From BJ22 sp021298375 (lineage in GTDB: Bacteria > Planctomycetota > Planctomycetia > Pirellulales > Pirellulaceae): a stretch of DNA of 64,000 bases. Positions 17,690-28,302 of this stretch are shown here, one piece after another; the stretch's first letter is position 1; each line of letters opens with the position of its first letter. The notes beneath the pieces are model-generated. The model saw only the letters and a program-made list of their open reading frames with translations. It did not search any database and had not been told where the DNA came from. Location: positions 1 to 64,000 of the forward strand of contig JBKDOL010000006.1 in NCBI GenBank assembly GCA_046343015.1. The letters are read 5' to 3'. Both the position numbers and the translations under genes were made by a program.

Positions 17690-17948
17690 GGCCGGGGTGC
17701 AAAGCCAAACCCGACCGGAATACACCACGGTGCGCTTCCGGCCAAGTCAAAAAATACCGGCTGGAATTACATGATTCGCGACCGTGGGGTCAAGGGCGAA
17801 CTCAAGCTAGCGGGAAGATGCCCCGAGAAAATGAGCCGGAAATCCTCGAAATTGCAGACGGGCTCGGCATGCCAGCATCCTCCAAGCCGAGCACTCCCCG
17901 GCCCCAGCCGGCGGGCAACTTTATTCGCACTCGATTATTTGCGCTCGC

Positions 17949-18320
17949 CTATTCGCCCTTACCGCCACCTCGGCCAGTTTTGCCCCCACCCTTGGCCTTG
18001 CCACCACTCTTGGGCTTCGCCGGCGACTCCGCGGCTCCTGAATTACCGGACGAGGCCTCGGAACCAGAAGCCGAGCCCCCCTCCGCCTTCCCGCCAGAGC
18101 CCGCGTGGTCAGAACTCGCCGCTCGTTTGTAGCTCTCGCTGCGATAGTCCGTCTGATAGAAGCCGCTCCCTTTGAACACCACAGCCGCACCGGTGCCGAA
18201 AAGCCGGATCAGCTTTTTTCGCTTGCACTTGGGGCACACTGCGAGCGGATCGTCGGTGATCTTCTGAAAATGCTCAAAGCGATGCTCACAGGCTGAGCAC
18301 TCATAATCATAGGTGGGCAT
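17949..18320 (-). CDS. FmdB-type zinc ribbon protein
   Basis: 123 residues with AGGAG 8 nt upstream. The N-terminal 45 residues are a classical FmdB/CxxC_CxxC_SSSS zinc ribbon ('MPTYDYECSACEHRFE', C8-C11 and C29-C32). The remainder is a Gly/Ser/Lys/Glu-rich low-complexity tail with 'GFYQTDYRSESYK'. Proteins of this family are often encoded beside chaperone genes and are regarded as putative regulators; no activity is established. It is the last gene of the dnaJ-grpE side of the folding cluster. Confidence 0.85.
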   Translation of the reverse strand: MPTYDYECSACEHRFEHFQKITDDPLAVCPKCKRKKLIRLFGTGAAVVFKGSGFYQTDYRSESYKRAASSDHAGSGGKAEGGSASGSEASSGNSGAAESPAKPKSGGKAKGGGKTGRGGGKGE

Positions 18321-18495
18321 GGCCTGAACTCCTGACTTCTACAAAGCCGTTCACAACGCAATTTTACTTCCCAGGCCGTGACTCGGTAACCGCTCCGCTC
18401 TGAGCCGCACAGCTGGATGGCACAGCGGGAATACCGGGAATACATGGCGGGGAGTACGCGGGAGAGTGCACAGTGGAAACCTTCTGCCGAGTCAA

Positions 18496-19083
18496 TCAGC
18501 CGCCAATGGGCCCCGAGGAGACAACCACCTGAGCGGGGCGAATCACCCGATCATAAAGCTGGTAACCAGTCCGAAACTCCTGCAACACCTGATTTGCCGG
18601 CGCCGTCTCACTAGCCAATGTCTGCACAGCCTGATGAAGCTTAGGGTCAAAGGTCTGCCCCTCAGACTCAATCTTCTGACAACCGGCGGCACGCAGCGTT
18701 TCATGGATCTGCTGGGCGACCATCCGAACTCCCAAGGCAACAGAGGTGTCAGCTTGGTCCGGAGGAATCGCCGACAGCGCCCGTTCTAAATTGTCGAGCG
18801 AATCGAGAATTCCAGAGATCAACCCGAGGCTGGCATACTTCAGTTGTTCATCCAACTCCCGCCTCGTTCGCCGGCGAAAGTTGTCCAAATCGGCCTGATA
18901 ACGCAAGGCGCGATTTTCGGCATCAGCCAGTTGACTGCGCAATTGTTCCACATCCCCTCCCGCCGTCGAGGCTCCGGACAGTTCCCGTGCAGCAAAGTCC
19001 AGAATCTCAGCGTTGCCGAGTTCCGGACTGCTCGCCTGGCCGGTACTCGATTGGCTGCCCGATTTGGTATCTGAATCGCTCAT
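18496..19083 (-). CDS. grpE: Nucleotide exchange factor GrpE
   Basis: 195 residues from ATG 19083, chosen over an in-frame TTG two codons earlier because GAGGAA lies at correct spacing from the ATG. An acidic unstructured N-terminus is followed by the long coiled coil ('LRSQLADAENRALRYQADLDN', in part, then 'FRRRTRRELDEQ') and the C-terminal beta domain with 'FDPKLHQAV' and 'GYQLYDRVIRPAQVVVS'. GrpE releases ADP from DnaK. dnaK itself is not in this window. It lies 58 nt downstream of dnaJ. Confidence 0.95.
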   Translation of the reverse strand: MSDSDTKSGSQSSTGQASSPELGNAEILDFAARELSGASTAGGDVEQLRSQLADAENRALRYQADLDNFRRRTRRELDEQLKYASLGLISGILDSLDNLERALSAIPPDQADTSVALGVRMVAQQIHETLRAAGCQKIESEGQTFDPKLHQAVQTLASETAPANQVLQEFRTGYQLYDRVIRPAQVVVSSGPIGG

Positions 19084-19141
19084 GGTCAATTCCTCTTCAA
19101 GCTCCCCTACTGACTATCTGACTTCACATTGGCACGGCTGC

Positions 19142-20293
19142 TTATGAGTCCTTTTCGGCTGCGCCTTCGGGAGCGGTCCCCGCGGGCGCGAAATAATCGC
19201 GGATCCGATCAAGGAAATTTTTTCGATGCGGCATCACGTCCACCTTCTCCAGTTCAGCCAACTGCCGCAGCAATTTCTCCTGTTCAGCTGACATTTTTTT
19301 CGGCGTCTCAATGAACGTCTGCACCACCAAGTCACCGACTCTTCCGCCTTGAGGTTCGGGCAGGCCTTTGCCCGAAAGCTTGAACACATCTCCCGACTGG
19401 GTTCCGCGAGGAACCTTTAACTTATCCGGACCGCTTAACGTCGGGACCTCAATTTCGGCCCCCAGCGCCGCTTGGGTGTAACTGATCGGCAACTGCAAAA
19501 CGAGGTTCTTGCCATCCCGTTGAAAGATTCGGTGGCGTTTGACGCCAATAAAGCAGTAACAATCGCCCGGTGGTCCGCCGTCAGGACTCGGCTCTCCCTG
19601 CCCAGTCAAGCGAACTCGCATCCCCTCATCGACTCCCGCAGGAATGTCGACATCCAATTCCACAGCCGTCTTCAGGTAACCTTGACCGCGGCAATCTTTG
19701 CAGGGATCGACAATCCGGACGCCGGCCCCCCGACAAACGGGACAGGTCGTCTGGACACTCAATATCCCGGCAGATTGCACAATCTGGCCGCGGCCGCCAC
19801 ACTGCGAGCAGCGCTGTGCCTGGCTCCCCGGCTTGCTGCCAGTAGCCCCGCAGGTCTTGCACTCGACACTGCGGTTGAACCGCACCTGCTTGGTGACTCC
19901 GCTCGCAACCTCTTCCAGTGTCAGCGATACGTCGACTCGCAGGTCGTTGCCTCGACGCTGTCGCCGCCCGCGGCCGCCGCCAAAAAAATCGCCAAAAACG
20001 CCACCGCCAAAAATATCACTGAAAGCCGCGAATATATCTTCTGCCGAATTGAAGCCCGCCCCCGCTCCCTCGACTCCTGCGTGACCAAAGCGATCGTAAC
20101 GGGCCCGCTTCTCCTGATCGCTCAACACCTCGTAGGCTTCGGACGCTTCTTTAAAAAGTCGGCTGGCGTCCTCGTTTCCCGAGTTGGAATCGGGATGATA
20201 CTTTACCGCCAACTTGCGATAAGCCCGCGCAATTTCTCGTTCATCGGCGTTTCGCTCAACTCCGAGTACTTCGTAATAGTCGCGTTTGGACAT
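19142..20293 (-). CDS. dnaJ: Chaperone DnaJ (Hsp40)
   Basis: 383 residues from ATG 20293 (MSKRDYYEVLG); the frame extends upstream but the family start is clear. J domain 1-70 with HPD at 33-35, Gly/Phe-rich region 75-115, zinc region about 145-205 with four CxxC modules (CKTC, CSQC, CPVC, CKDC), then two substrate-binding beta domains. The full type I architecture is present. The first zinc module reads CKTCGATG instead of the consensus CxxCxGxG, a mild deviation. It delivers clients to DnaK and stimulates its ATPase. A terminator after groEL implies that dnaJ has its own promoter in 20294-20660. Confidence 0.96.
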   Translation of the reverse strand: MSKRDYYEVLGVERNADEREIARAYRKLAVKYHPDSNSGNEDASRLFKEASEAYEVLSDQEKRARYDRFGHAGVEGAGAGFNSAEDIFAAFSDIFGGGVFGDFFGGGRGRRQRRGNDLRVDVSLTLEEVASGVTKQVRFNRSVECKTCGATGSKPGSQAQRCSQCGGRGQIVQSAGILSVQTTCPVCRGAGVRIVDPCKDCRGQGYLKTAVELDVDIPAGVDEGMRVRLTGQGEPSPDGGPPGDCYCFIGVKRHRIFQRDGKNLVLQLPISYTQAALGAEIEVPTLSGPDKLKVPRGTQSGDVFKLSGKGLPEPQGGRVGDLVVQTFIETPKKMSAEQEKLLRQLAELEKVDVMPHRKNFLDRIRDYFAPAGTAPEGAAEKDS

Positions 20294-20782
20294 CGCAGTG
20301 TTATCTCGCGGAATTCCAATTCCAATCCCAATACCGGTCCAGGCTGATGAGCCCGGAGGAAAATGACAAGCAAAAAACGGGGCCTGTTCGCGGTCCCGGC
20401 ATCGGCTCCAAACGTCATCCTCGAAGTTCTGCCCTTGCGGCCACTCGGGAACCTTGCGGCCACTCGGGAACACAGCCAGCGCCCGGCTCAGTGCAAACAC
20501 CGTAGACCAGGTCGACAGCCGGAGCGGGTCCGCATTCCGTCTTTTTTTCCCGCGCGTTTTCCCCCGGAGTTCCCGGCGTCCTTGCCGGTCGCGGGCAATC
20601 CGGACCGTGCGGGAAGGGCCCGCCTGCGGTCGAACCTTCCCCGGGCAAACTCGAACTGGGAAACAAAAAAGGGTCGCCGTTTGCCACAGCAACAGCGACC
20701 CGCCAATTCTTCCGAGCGACCGACGTCCGGCGTCGCTGTTCGCATGACGGCAAACAGCCCCAGATTCGGTCCGGCAGTGGCA
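20294..20782. other. Intergenic region between dnaJ and groEL
   Basis: 489 bases. The distal part carries the groEL terminator. Near dnaJ there is a run of GGAATT/GGGATT hexamers (about 20308-20335). No gene and no CIRCE element (TTAGCACTC-N9-GAGTGCTAA) was seen. Confidence 0.5.
20665..20701 (-). terminator. Rho-independent terminator after groEL
   Basis: On the minus strand GGGTCGC pairs with GCGACCC (outer stem 20701-20695 with 20677-20671), an inner TTGC/GCAA extends it, and the stem is followed by TTTTTTG. It is 82 bases past the groEL stop and separates the GroE genes from dnaJ-grpE. Confidence 0.7.
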
Positions 20783-22399
20783 CTAGGCAATCACGCCTTC
20801 ACCCAACCGCTTTTTCTTGTCGTCGTCAAGCGTGGAAATCATCGCGTCGGTGGTGAGCAGCAAACCGGCGATGCTGGCCGCATTCACCAGAGCTGTTCGC
20901 ACGACCTTGACCGGGTCGATGACTCCGGCCTTGTACATGTCGACGTACTCGCCGGTGTGGGCGTTGTAGCCAACATTGACGGGCTTGTCCGAAACGATGT
21001 CCACGACCACGGCGCCATCGATCCCGCCGTTCCCGGCAATCTGCCGCAGCGGAGCGTCGAGTGCGTTCAGAACAATATCGACACCGATTTTCTCGTCACC
21101 CTTGGCCGAACTGCGAGCCTTATCGACTGCTTCGCGGCAACGGAGCAGAGCGACACCACCGCCTGGAAGAATGCCTTCTTCCACGGCAGCCCGGGTTGCA
21201 TGCAGGGCGTCTTCGACACGCGCCTTCTTCTGCTTCATGTCCGATTCGGTTTCCGCACCAACGCTGATCACCGCAACACCGCCAGTCAACTTGGCCAGCC
21301 GCTCCTGCAGCTTTTCCTTGTCGTAGTCGCTGTCGGTTTGGGAAATCTGCTTGCGAATCTGGTCGATTCGATGCTCGACGTCGGCTCGCTTGCCAGCGCC
21401 TTCGACAATCGTGGTGTTGTTCTTGTCGACAGTTACCTTCTTGGCCCGACCCAGCTGATTCAAAGCGACGTTCTCGAGCTGGATTCCCAATTCTTCGCTG
21501 ATCAGGGTGCCGCCGGTCAGCACAGCCATGTCCCCCAGCATCGCCTTGCGGCGGTCGCCGAATCCCGGTGCCTTGACCGCACAGACATTCAGCGTGCCGC
21601 GGAGCTTGTTCACCACCAGCAGCGTCAACGCTTCCGCATCAACGTCTTCGGCAACAATCAGAAGCGGCTTGCCAACCTGGCCAACCTTCTCCAGGACCGG
21701 CACCAGATCGCGAATGTTGCTGATCTTCTTTTCAAACAGCAACACATAAGCGTCGTCGAACTCGCATGACATCTGAGCGGGGTTATTGATGAAATAGGGC
21801 GAGATGAAACCCTTGTCAAATTGCATCCCGTCAACGTACTCCACCGTGGTCTCGGTCGACTTGCCTTCTTCCACCGTGATCACGCCGTCTTGCCCGACGC
21901 GATGCAAGGCTTCCGCCAGCAAATCGCCAATCACCCGGTCATTGTTGGCGCTGATCGCGCCGACCGAGGCCACTTCTTCCTTGCGGCTTACCTTCTTTGA
22001 CATCTCAATCAACCGGGCTTCCGCGGCCGCAACCGCTTTTTCAATCCCGCGGCGAACAGCCATCGGATTGCTGCCGGCGACGATGTTCCGGATGCCTTCC
22101 TTAAAAATCGCCCGAGCCAACACCGTGGCCGTCGTCGTTCCGTCGCCAGCCAGGTCAGAGGTCTTTTGGGCAACCTCGACAACCAGCTTGGCACCCATGT
22201 TTTCGAACTTGTCTTCCAACTCGATTTCCTTGGCTACGGTCACGCCATCTTTCGTCACCGTGGGACCACCAAAGGACTTGGAAATGATCACGTTCCGCCC
22301 GGTCGGACCCATGGTGATCGCCACCGCGTCCGCGAGCTTGTCAATACCCGCCAGCATGCGGTTGCGGGCATGATCCTCAAACATCAATTGCTTGGCCAC
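20783..22399 (-). CDS. groEL: Chaperonin GroEL (copy without GGM tail)
   Basis: 538 residues from a GTG start with AAAGGA upstream. ATP-binding 'GDGTTTATVLA' near residue 86, 'GPTGRNV' and the apical and equatorial domains are all in place. It ends 'KKKRLGEGVIA' with no C-terminal Gly-Met repeats, which usually fill the folding cavity. It is 114 nt downstream of groES on the same strand. Likely forms a GroEL ring working with GroES; whether it mixes with the other copy in this window is unknown. Confidence 0.95.
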   Translation of the reverse strand: MAKQLMFEDHARNRMLAGIDKLADAVAITMGPTGRNVIISKSFGGPTVTKDGVTVAKEIELEDKFENMGAKLVVEVAQKTSDLAGDGTTTATVLARAIFKEGIRNIVAGSNPMAVRRGIEKAVAAAEARLIEMSKKVSRKEEVASVGAISANNDRVIGDLLAEALHRVGQDGVITVEEGKSTETTVEYVDGMQFDKGFISPYFINNPAQMSCEFDDAYVLLFEKKISNIRDLVPVLEKVGQVGKPLLIVAEDVDAEALTLLVVNKLRGTLNVCAVKAPGFGDRRKAMLGDMAVLTGGTLISEELGIQLENVALNQLGRAKKVTVDKNNTTIVEGAGKRADVEHRIDQIRKQISQTDSDYDKEKLQERLAKLTGGVAVISVGAETESDMKQKKARVEDALHATRAAVEEGILPGGGVALLRCREAVDKARSSAKGDEKIGVDIVLNALDAPLRQIAGNGGIDGAVVVDIVSDKPVNVGYNAHTGEYVDMYKAGVIDPVKVVRTALVNAASIAGLLLTTDAMISTLDDDKKKRLGEGVIA

Positions 22400-22513
22400 T
22401 ATATGTTTCCTTTGTCTGTTTTATTTGCTTTTCAGTCGACCGATTGTCGCCAACCGCACGCCCTCAAAACTGGCCGGAGGAGCAGGCCACCGGCCAGTGC
22501 GAGCCTCGGCTCC

Positions 22514-22810
22514 TTAAACAACCTTCGCCAAAATGTCGGACTCGCGGAGAATCTTGACTTCCTCGCCATCCACTTCAATTTCCGTTCCGCCGTACTTGCC
22601 GAAAATGACTTCGTCACCCACGGCCACGGACAGCGAACCGCGCTGGCCATTGTCCAGCAACTTGCCGGGACCCACGGCAATCACCGTACCGCGCTGCGGC
22701 TTTTCCTTGGCGTTGTCGGGCAACAGAATCCCGCCAGCCGTCACTTCCTCAGCAGCCATCGGCTCTACCACGACACGGTCATCCAGCGGTCGAATCTTGA
22801 TCTTTGCCAT
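22514..22810 (-). CDS. groES: Co-chaperonin GroES
   Basis: 98 residues with AAGGA at proper distance before the ATG. It has the standard GroES sequence with mobile loop 'EEVTAGGILLPDNAKEKPQ' (part), roof turn and C-terminal 'ILRESDILAKV'. It caps GroEL rings. Flanked on both sides by groEL genes on the same strand (68 and 114 nt gaps), so one operon of groEL-groES-groEL is likely. Confidence 0.97.
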   Translation of the reverse strand: MAKIKIRPLDDRVVVEPMAAEEVTAGGILLPDNAKEKPQRGTVIAVGPGKLLDNGQRGSLSVAVGDEVIFGKYGGTEIEVDGEEVKILRESDILAKVV

Positions 22811-22878
22811 TTTTGAATTCCTTTATTTGAAAGTTCTCGTTTGAATTGGTTTTGAAGTCAGCAGTTCGGGGCCCGGGA

Positions 22879-24594
<1,716 letters not shown>

Positions 24595-25494
24595 AGGAAT
24601 CCTCCGTTAACAAATTTGAAATGTGCGTGTTTTGTTCCGTGCTTATCTTCGTGCCGTGCTTATCTTCGTGCCGTGCTTAACTTCGTGATTGTCCCAATTC
24701 GCCCGAACGGGCGGGACGACCATGGATTCAATGAACCTGTCCCCTGCGGAGCTCGTTGCCTCGACCGAGCCAAAAAGCGACCTCAACGTTGAGAACGACC
24801 GGCGTCACGGGCTGCAGTCATCGCCCGGTGGAGGCCGCTTGAACACCTGCAGCGTTTTCCCCACCAGCGATTCCATCACCAACAACCGGCCCCGAACCAC
24901 CCCGCCCCCAAAACGGGCGACGCGTTCCAGAACAAAGCCAAAAGCTCGCCGCGAAGCGGGGTCTGACCGAACCGTGGGCCTGCCAAATCGGCACCCTTGG
25001 CTCGGTTGCGTTCCCAAAAATGCAATCACCGTGCCAATTCCCAGGTCGACCGCAGGCTTTCGGCTTATTCCCTCATTTCTCCAACACCGAGCCAATTCAA
25101 ATTCGGAGAACCCGGCCCAGCCGAAAAGGCGAGTGACAAAAAGACAGAAGGCGGCAGAGAAGCCGCAGAGAGTTCGAATCGGGTCGCGAAAATCAGCGTC
25201 CAAGCCCCGTTGCTCGGATATCGACGTTGTTCGTTTTCCAGCCATGACGCCGTCGCGCATGGCCGGCTCAAATCCTCCCCCAGCAGCCGCAGCCCCGTGC
25301 GGCGAATTTGAATCCGAGCGCAGCTCACGCCTGCCGCTTTTCCGCTCCCTTAATCCGGGCAGCAAAGGCGGCTGGACGACCTCGGCGGGAATCGGCTCGA
25401 ACTCCGGAGCGGGGCCAGCACCCTTCGGGCGGCAAGCCACGACCGCCCGACCGCGGGGACAAGCCGCAGCTCGCCCTCCGCGGGAGCCAGTTAA
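24595..25494. other. 900-base region with no supported gene
   Basis: Open frames of 211 residues (minus, 24805-25440) and 286 residues (plus, 24689-25549) overlap each other. Neither has family-like sequence, hydrophobic pattern or RBS, and the plus one runs into the next gene, so both are left out. Besides the 17-bp array there is an inverted repeat CGCCCG-AA-CGGGCG at 24700-24713. Confidence 0.5.
24637..24687. repeat. 17-bp tandem repeat, 3 copies, upstream of the GroE operon
   Basis: Two perfect copies of CCGTGCTTATCTTCGTG and a third with one change (CCGTGCTTAACTTCGTG), 43-93 bases before the start of the first groEL. On the transcribed strand the unit reads CACGAAGATAAGCACGG. The position is right for a promoter or operator; no standard CIRCE is present. 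Confidence 0.9.
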
Positions 25495-26589
25495 TTATTC
25501 AGCCAATTTCCAGGCTTCCATCCAAAATTGCCCGCCGCGTTTCATTTGAAAGTCGCTCATCAATCGGCGCTCCATGTCGGGCAAGTGCCCAGCACCATAA
25601 AACAGGGCTACTTTTTTCTTGCCGCTGGCCAGCTCGCGCTTCATCACTTCCAGTGCTTTGGCGTTGCGATGATTAATGATCGTCGAGCCCTCTCGGCCCT
25701 CGAACATCGCCATCCCCCCCTCCATGTCCCGCATTTGCTGCGCCATGGTCCGGCGCAGTCGCAGGGCTGGATTTTTCGAAAGCATCGCCGCAAACAAATC
25801 AGCGTTACTCACTTGCGAGCGGTTCTCGCTGGCCATTGCCGTCCCAATCGCCTTGAGAAACATCTTGCCGAAACTCTCGTCGTTATTCTTCATGCTCTCG
25901 AGGAATTCTTCGGGCGACATGTCCGCGTGAATAAAATTCTCGCGATTGTAATCGATGTGTTCCAGCTGAAACTCCAATTCCAGCATCGACTTCATGCCCA
26001 ATTGCATTGCAGCCAGCGGATTCAATCCCTCGCCCTCGCCTCGCCCCCCCTCGGGAATCCGAGTTCCCTCTGGAGCGACCAGCTCGTAAAGCAACGCGTC
26101 GTACTGCTCAAAGTGCTTGTTCAATTGCTCGTAGTATTCTTTTTCACCGATGTGAACGACACCAATCAAGTCAACGGTTACCACCTCGCCAGCAGCATTG
26201 GTCGTCTCATACCGGGTGACGGAAGTCTCCATCGCCACCGGCTTGCCTCGACTGTTTTTTCGAATCCGCATGAAGGAGTCCATGCTGCCGGGGCCTTTGG
26301 CTTTTTTATCCTGCTTTCGGCCGGGCCCCGCTTTGCGATCTGCTCTTTCCTCAACCGCACCCTCCTGAACCGCGAGAGTTGCCACCGCGACTTCCCGGCC
26401 GCCAGCCTGCGCTGCCGCTGCCGTTTCCGCGTCAACCGCCTGCACGTCAGCGGCCAGCCCAGCTCCATCGGTTTGCGACCAAGCCGGCTCAGCCTGCAGC
26501 ACCCATGACGCAAGTCCAACCAACCACGCAACGTGCGCTGCCGTCCAACAAGACTGCTGGAACCAACGTTGAATCCGCTTCACCTTCAT
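25495..26589 (-). CDS. TraB/GumN (PrgY)-like family protein, exported
   Basis: 364 residues from ATG 26589 (AAGGG upstream). The signal peptide spans about residues 1-37 ('AHVAWLVGLASWVLQ', then 'AWSQ'), followed by an Ala/Glu/Lys-rich linker. The family core starts near residue 135 with 'VDLIGVVHIGEKEYYEQLN' and 'YDALLYELVAPEG' and ends with 'ALFYGAGHLPDMERRL'; the paired 'GxxHxG'/'GAGHLP' motifs and Glu are hallmarks of TraB/GumN/TiKI-type proteins, some of which are metal-dependent proteases or peptide-binding proteins. The family seems clear; enzymatic activity is not established here. Confidence 0.8.
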   Translation of the reverse strand: MKVKRIQRWFQQSCWTAAHVAWLVGLASWVLQAEPAWSQTDGAGLAADVQAVDAETAAAAQAGGREVAVATLAVQEGAVEERADRKAGPGRKQDKKAKGPGSMDSFMRIRKNSRGKPVAMETSVTRYETTNAAGEVVTVDLIGVVHIGEKEYYEQLNKHFEQYDALLYELVAPEGTRIPEGGRGEGEGLNPLAAMQLGMKSMLELEFQLEHIDYNRENFIHADMSPEEFLESMKNNDESFGKMFLKAIGTAMASENRSQVSNADLFAAMLSKNPALRLRRTMAQQMRDMEGGMAMFEGREGSTIINHRNAKALEVMKRELASGKKKVALFYGAGHLPDMERRLMSDFQMKRGGQFWMEAWKLAE

Positions 26590-27016
26590 TCGCTGACCCT
26601 TGCTCAAAAACCTGACACTTGCTCTAAAACCTGACCATGGCTCAAAACTCAGTGGCGGCTGCCGTCCTTCAGCAATTCCCCGCCTGAAAACCAGTGGCTC
26701 CGCAGCGGACCTTCGACCGAGGCGAACCCGCCAACCGTCCAACCGCAGAGACATTCCAGTTACCGCAGCGGCAGTTTTGGCAGCCCCGATTGAACTCGCT
26801 GGAACTGGCCACTGACAGTGGCCCGCCAGTTCGCGAACCAGCTCCCTCTTGGATGCAGCACCGACTCCGCCGCCCGTTCTTATCCGCCGCCTGTAGTCAT
26901 CCGCCGCCTGTTTTCATCCTATGCCGGACCCCGCACGCAGCCAAAGGGTTTCACTCCACTTTTTTTCCAGCGGTCACCCAAGCCAAACTCGGCGGCACCC
27001 AGTAACGCCAAAACAA
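26590..27016. other. Intergenic region with 19-bp array
   Basis: 427 bases without a supported gene. The array at its start lies directly upstream of the TraB-like gene's ribosome site. Confidence 0.5.
26593..26649. repeat. 19-bp tandem repeat, 3 diverged copies
   Basis: CTGACCCTTGCTCAAAAAC, CTGACACTTGCTCTAAAAC and CTGACCATGGCTCAAAACT in direct succession, just upstream of the TraB-like start codon; the first copy overlaps its Shine-Dalgarno sequence on the minus strand. Confidence 0.88.
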
Positions 27017-27748
27017 CTACTTCACGGCACTTAAACTGACGGGGCTTCGTTCGGCCAAAAAGACCGAAGCCGGTCGCCGCGTGATGTATTTTGAAAATTG
27101 GGAACCGAACAGGCTCCGCGCGTCGCAGGTAAAGCTTGCCTGACCCGCGTCCCAAACTTTCCAATTGCCCGATTGGGCTGAAAAGGCGACAGTTCGGCTG
27201 CCGCTGCCGGCGTACCAGTAACCTCGCTGGAGCAGGAATCCGATAATTGAATCCTCGGAAATTTTCCCGACCCGCTGTCGGGCCTTCACCCGAATCCGGT
27301 TTTGTTCGTGGTCGGCTCGCCAGCGGTAATCGACCGTAGGAGTTTCCTCTCGCCCACCAACGACGGAGAAACCGGAGTTCTCAATCGCAAAGGGGGCAAA
27401 CTCAAAGGGCGATTTCAGTGCCCGAGAAAGCGACCAGGCCGCCATCCGCGAGGAAACAAAGCTCTTGATCAGGCAAACGCCCCGCTCTTTGGGCAACCCC
27501 TTTTCCATTCGCCGAACATAAAACCGCAAACTGACCAAATCAACTTCGTGGCCAATCGCGAAGGGCAGGTTCCAGACGTAGACCTCTTTCAGCCGCACGG
27601 CAATCAACGACAAAAACGTGTCATCGTTGAAATAATCCAACTCCAGCCCGGGAGGGACTAAGGGCCCTAGAGTTTGCTGGTCGCAGTGAAAATTCAATGC
27701 AACCAGTTCACTCCAATCGGCTCGGACTGTGCTCTTGGCAGAAGTCAT
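27017..27748 (-). CDS. YqjF family (DUF2071) protein
   Basis: 243 residues from ATG 27748, which places the usual YqjF opening ('ADWSELVALNFHCDQQTLGPL', in part) near the N-terminus; a longer form from 27820 is possible. Family features: 'VPPGLELDYFNDDTFLSLI', 'VRLKEVYVWNLP' and 'FYVRR' and a beta-rich C-terminal half. The fold is the acetoacetate-decarboxylase-like double-psi barrel; no biochemical role is established. It appears monocistronic. Confidence 0.8.
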   Translation of the reverse strand: MTSAKSTVRADWSELVALNFHCDQQTLGPLVPPGLELDYFNDDTFLSLIAVRLKEVYVWNLPFAIGHEVDLVSLRFYVRRMEKGLPKERGVCLIKSFVSSRMAAWSLSRALKSPFEFAPFAIENSGFSVVGGREETPTVDYRWRADHEQNRIRVKARQRVGKISEDSIIGFLLQRGYWYAGSGSRTVAFSAQSGNWKVWDAGQASFTCDARSLFGSQFSKYITRRPASVFLAERSPVSLSAVK

Positions 27749-28287
27749 CAGCGTCACCCGCGTGAAAATTTCCCCGCCCCGACTCACGGAACCATTGAGC
27801 AACTCAGCCGAAACAACCACTCAGGAAGCAAGCTCCCGTCGAGCGATCCTCCAAGCGATCTCTCTGCGGAATCCGTGAGCCTCTGTACCTCGTTTAGCCC
27901 CGCTTTGCTGAGCCCCGTTTTGCTGAGCCCCGCCGAATTTAATGAGCCCTGCCGAGCCGTCGCCGGGCCCAACTAGCCCAGCCCCACTCACAGGTTCACC
28001 AACCCTGGCCCGCTGCGTTCACATCACCGGATGCCCCTGCAGCCTCGGTTAGCTCAGCCCAAACTGGCTCCTGCTAATCGCTCTTCAGTCTAACATCGCG
28101 TCTCACCGGAAGGAACTTGCTGACTCGCCGAAATTGGCTTGGAAATCCCGGTAAATCGGCACCCTCGCCGACATCTCCATGGAAATCGCTGTCGATTTAC
28201 AGCCAAACAGCGAACGCCCCGGGCGCTTTCCATTTTCCCGAACCCGACTCGAGCAAACGCCCCGGTCTTCTGGCAAACGCCCCAGTC
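27749..28287. other. Intergenic region with short repeats
   Basis: 539 bases with no supported gene. A 15-bp unit (AGCCCCGCTTTGCTG, AGCCCCGTTTTGCTG, then a partial copy) repeats at 27896-27935. Confidence 0.5.
27896..27935. repeat. 15-bp tandem repeat, about 2.6 copies
   Basis: AGCCCCGCTTTGCTG and AGCCCCGTTTTGCTG followed by AGCCCCGCCG; contiguous, intergenic. Confidence 0.8.
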
Positions 28288-28302
28288 TTATGGCAAACGC
28301 CG
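28253..28302. repeat. 20-bp tandem repeat spanning the desaturase stop codon
   Basis: GCAAACGCCCCGGTCTTCTG then GCAAACGCCCCAGTCTTATG then a partial GCAAACGCCG. The desaturase stop codon (28288-28290, minus) falls inside the second copy, so the array straddles the gene's 3' end. Confidence 0.85.

Noticed and set aside
24805..25440. 211-residue minus-strand frame
   Set aside because: No RBS, domain or hydrophobic pattern, and it competes with an equally long plus-strand frame; treated as chance in GC-rich DNA.
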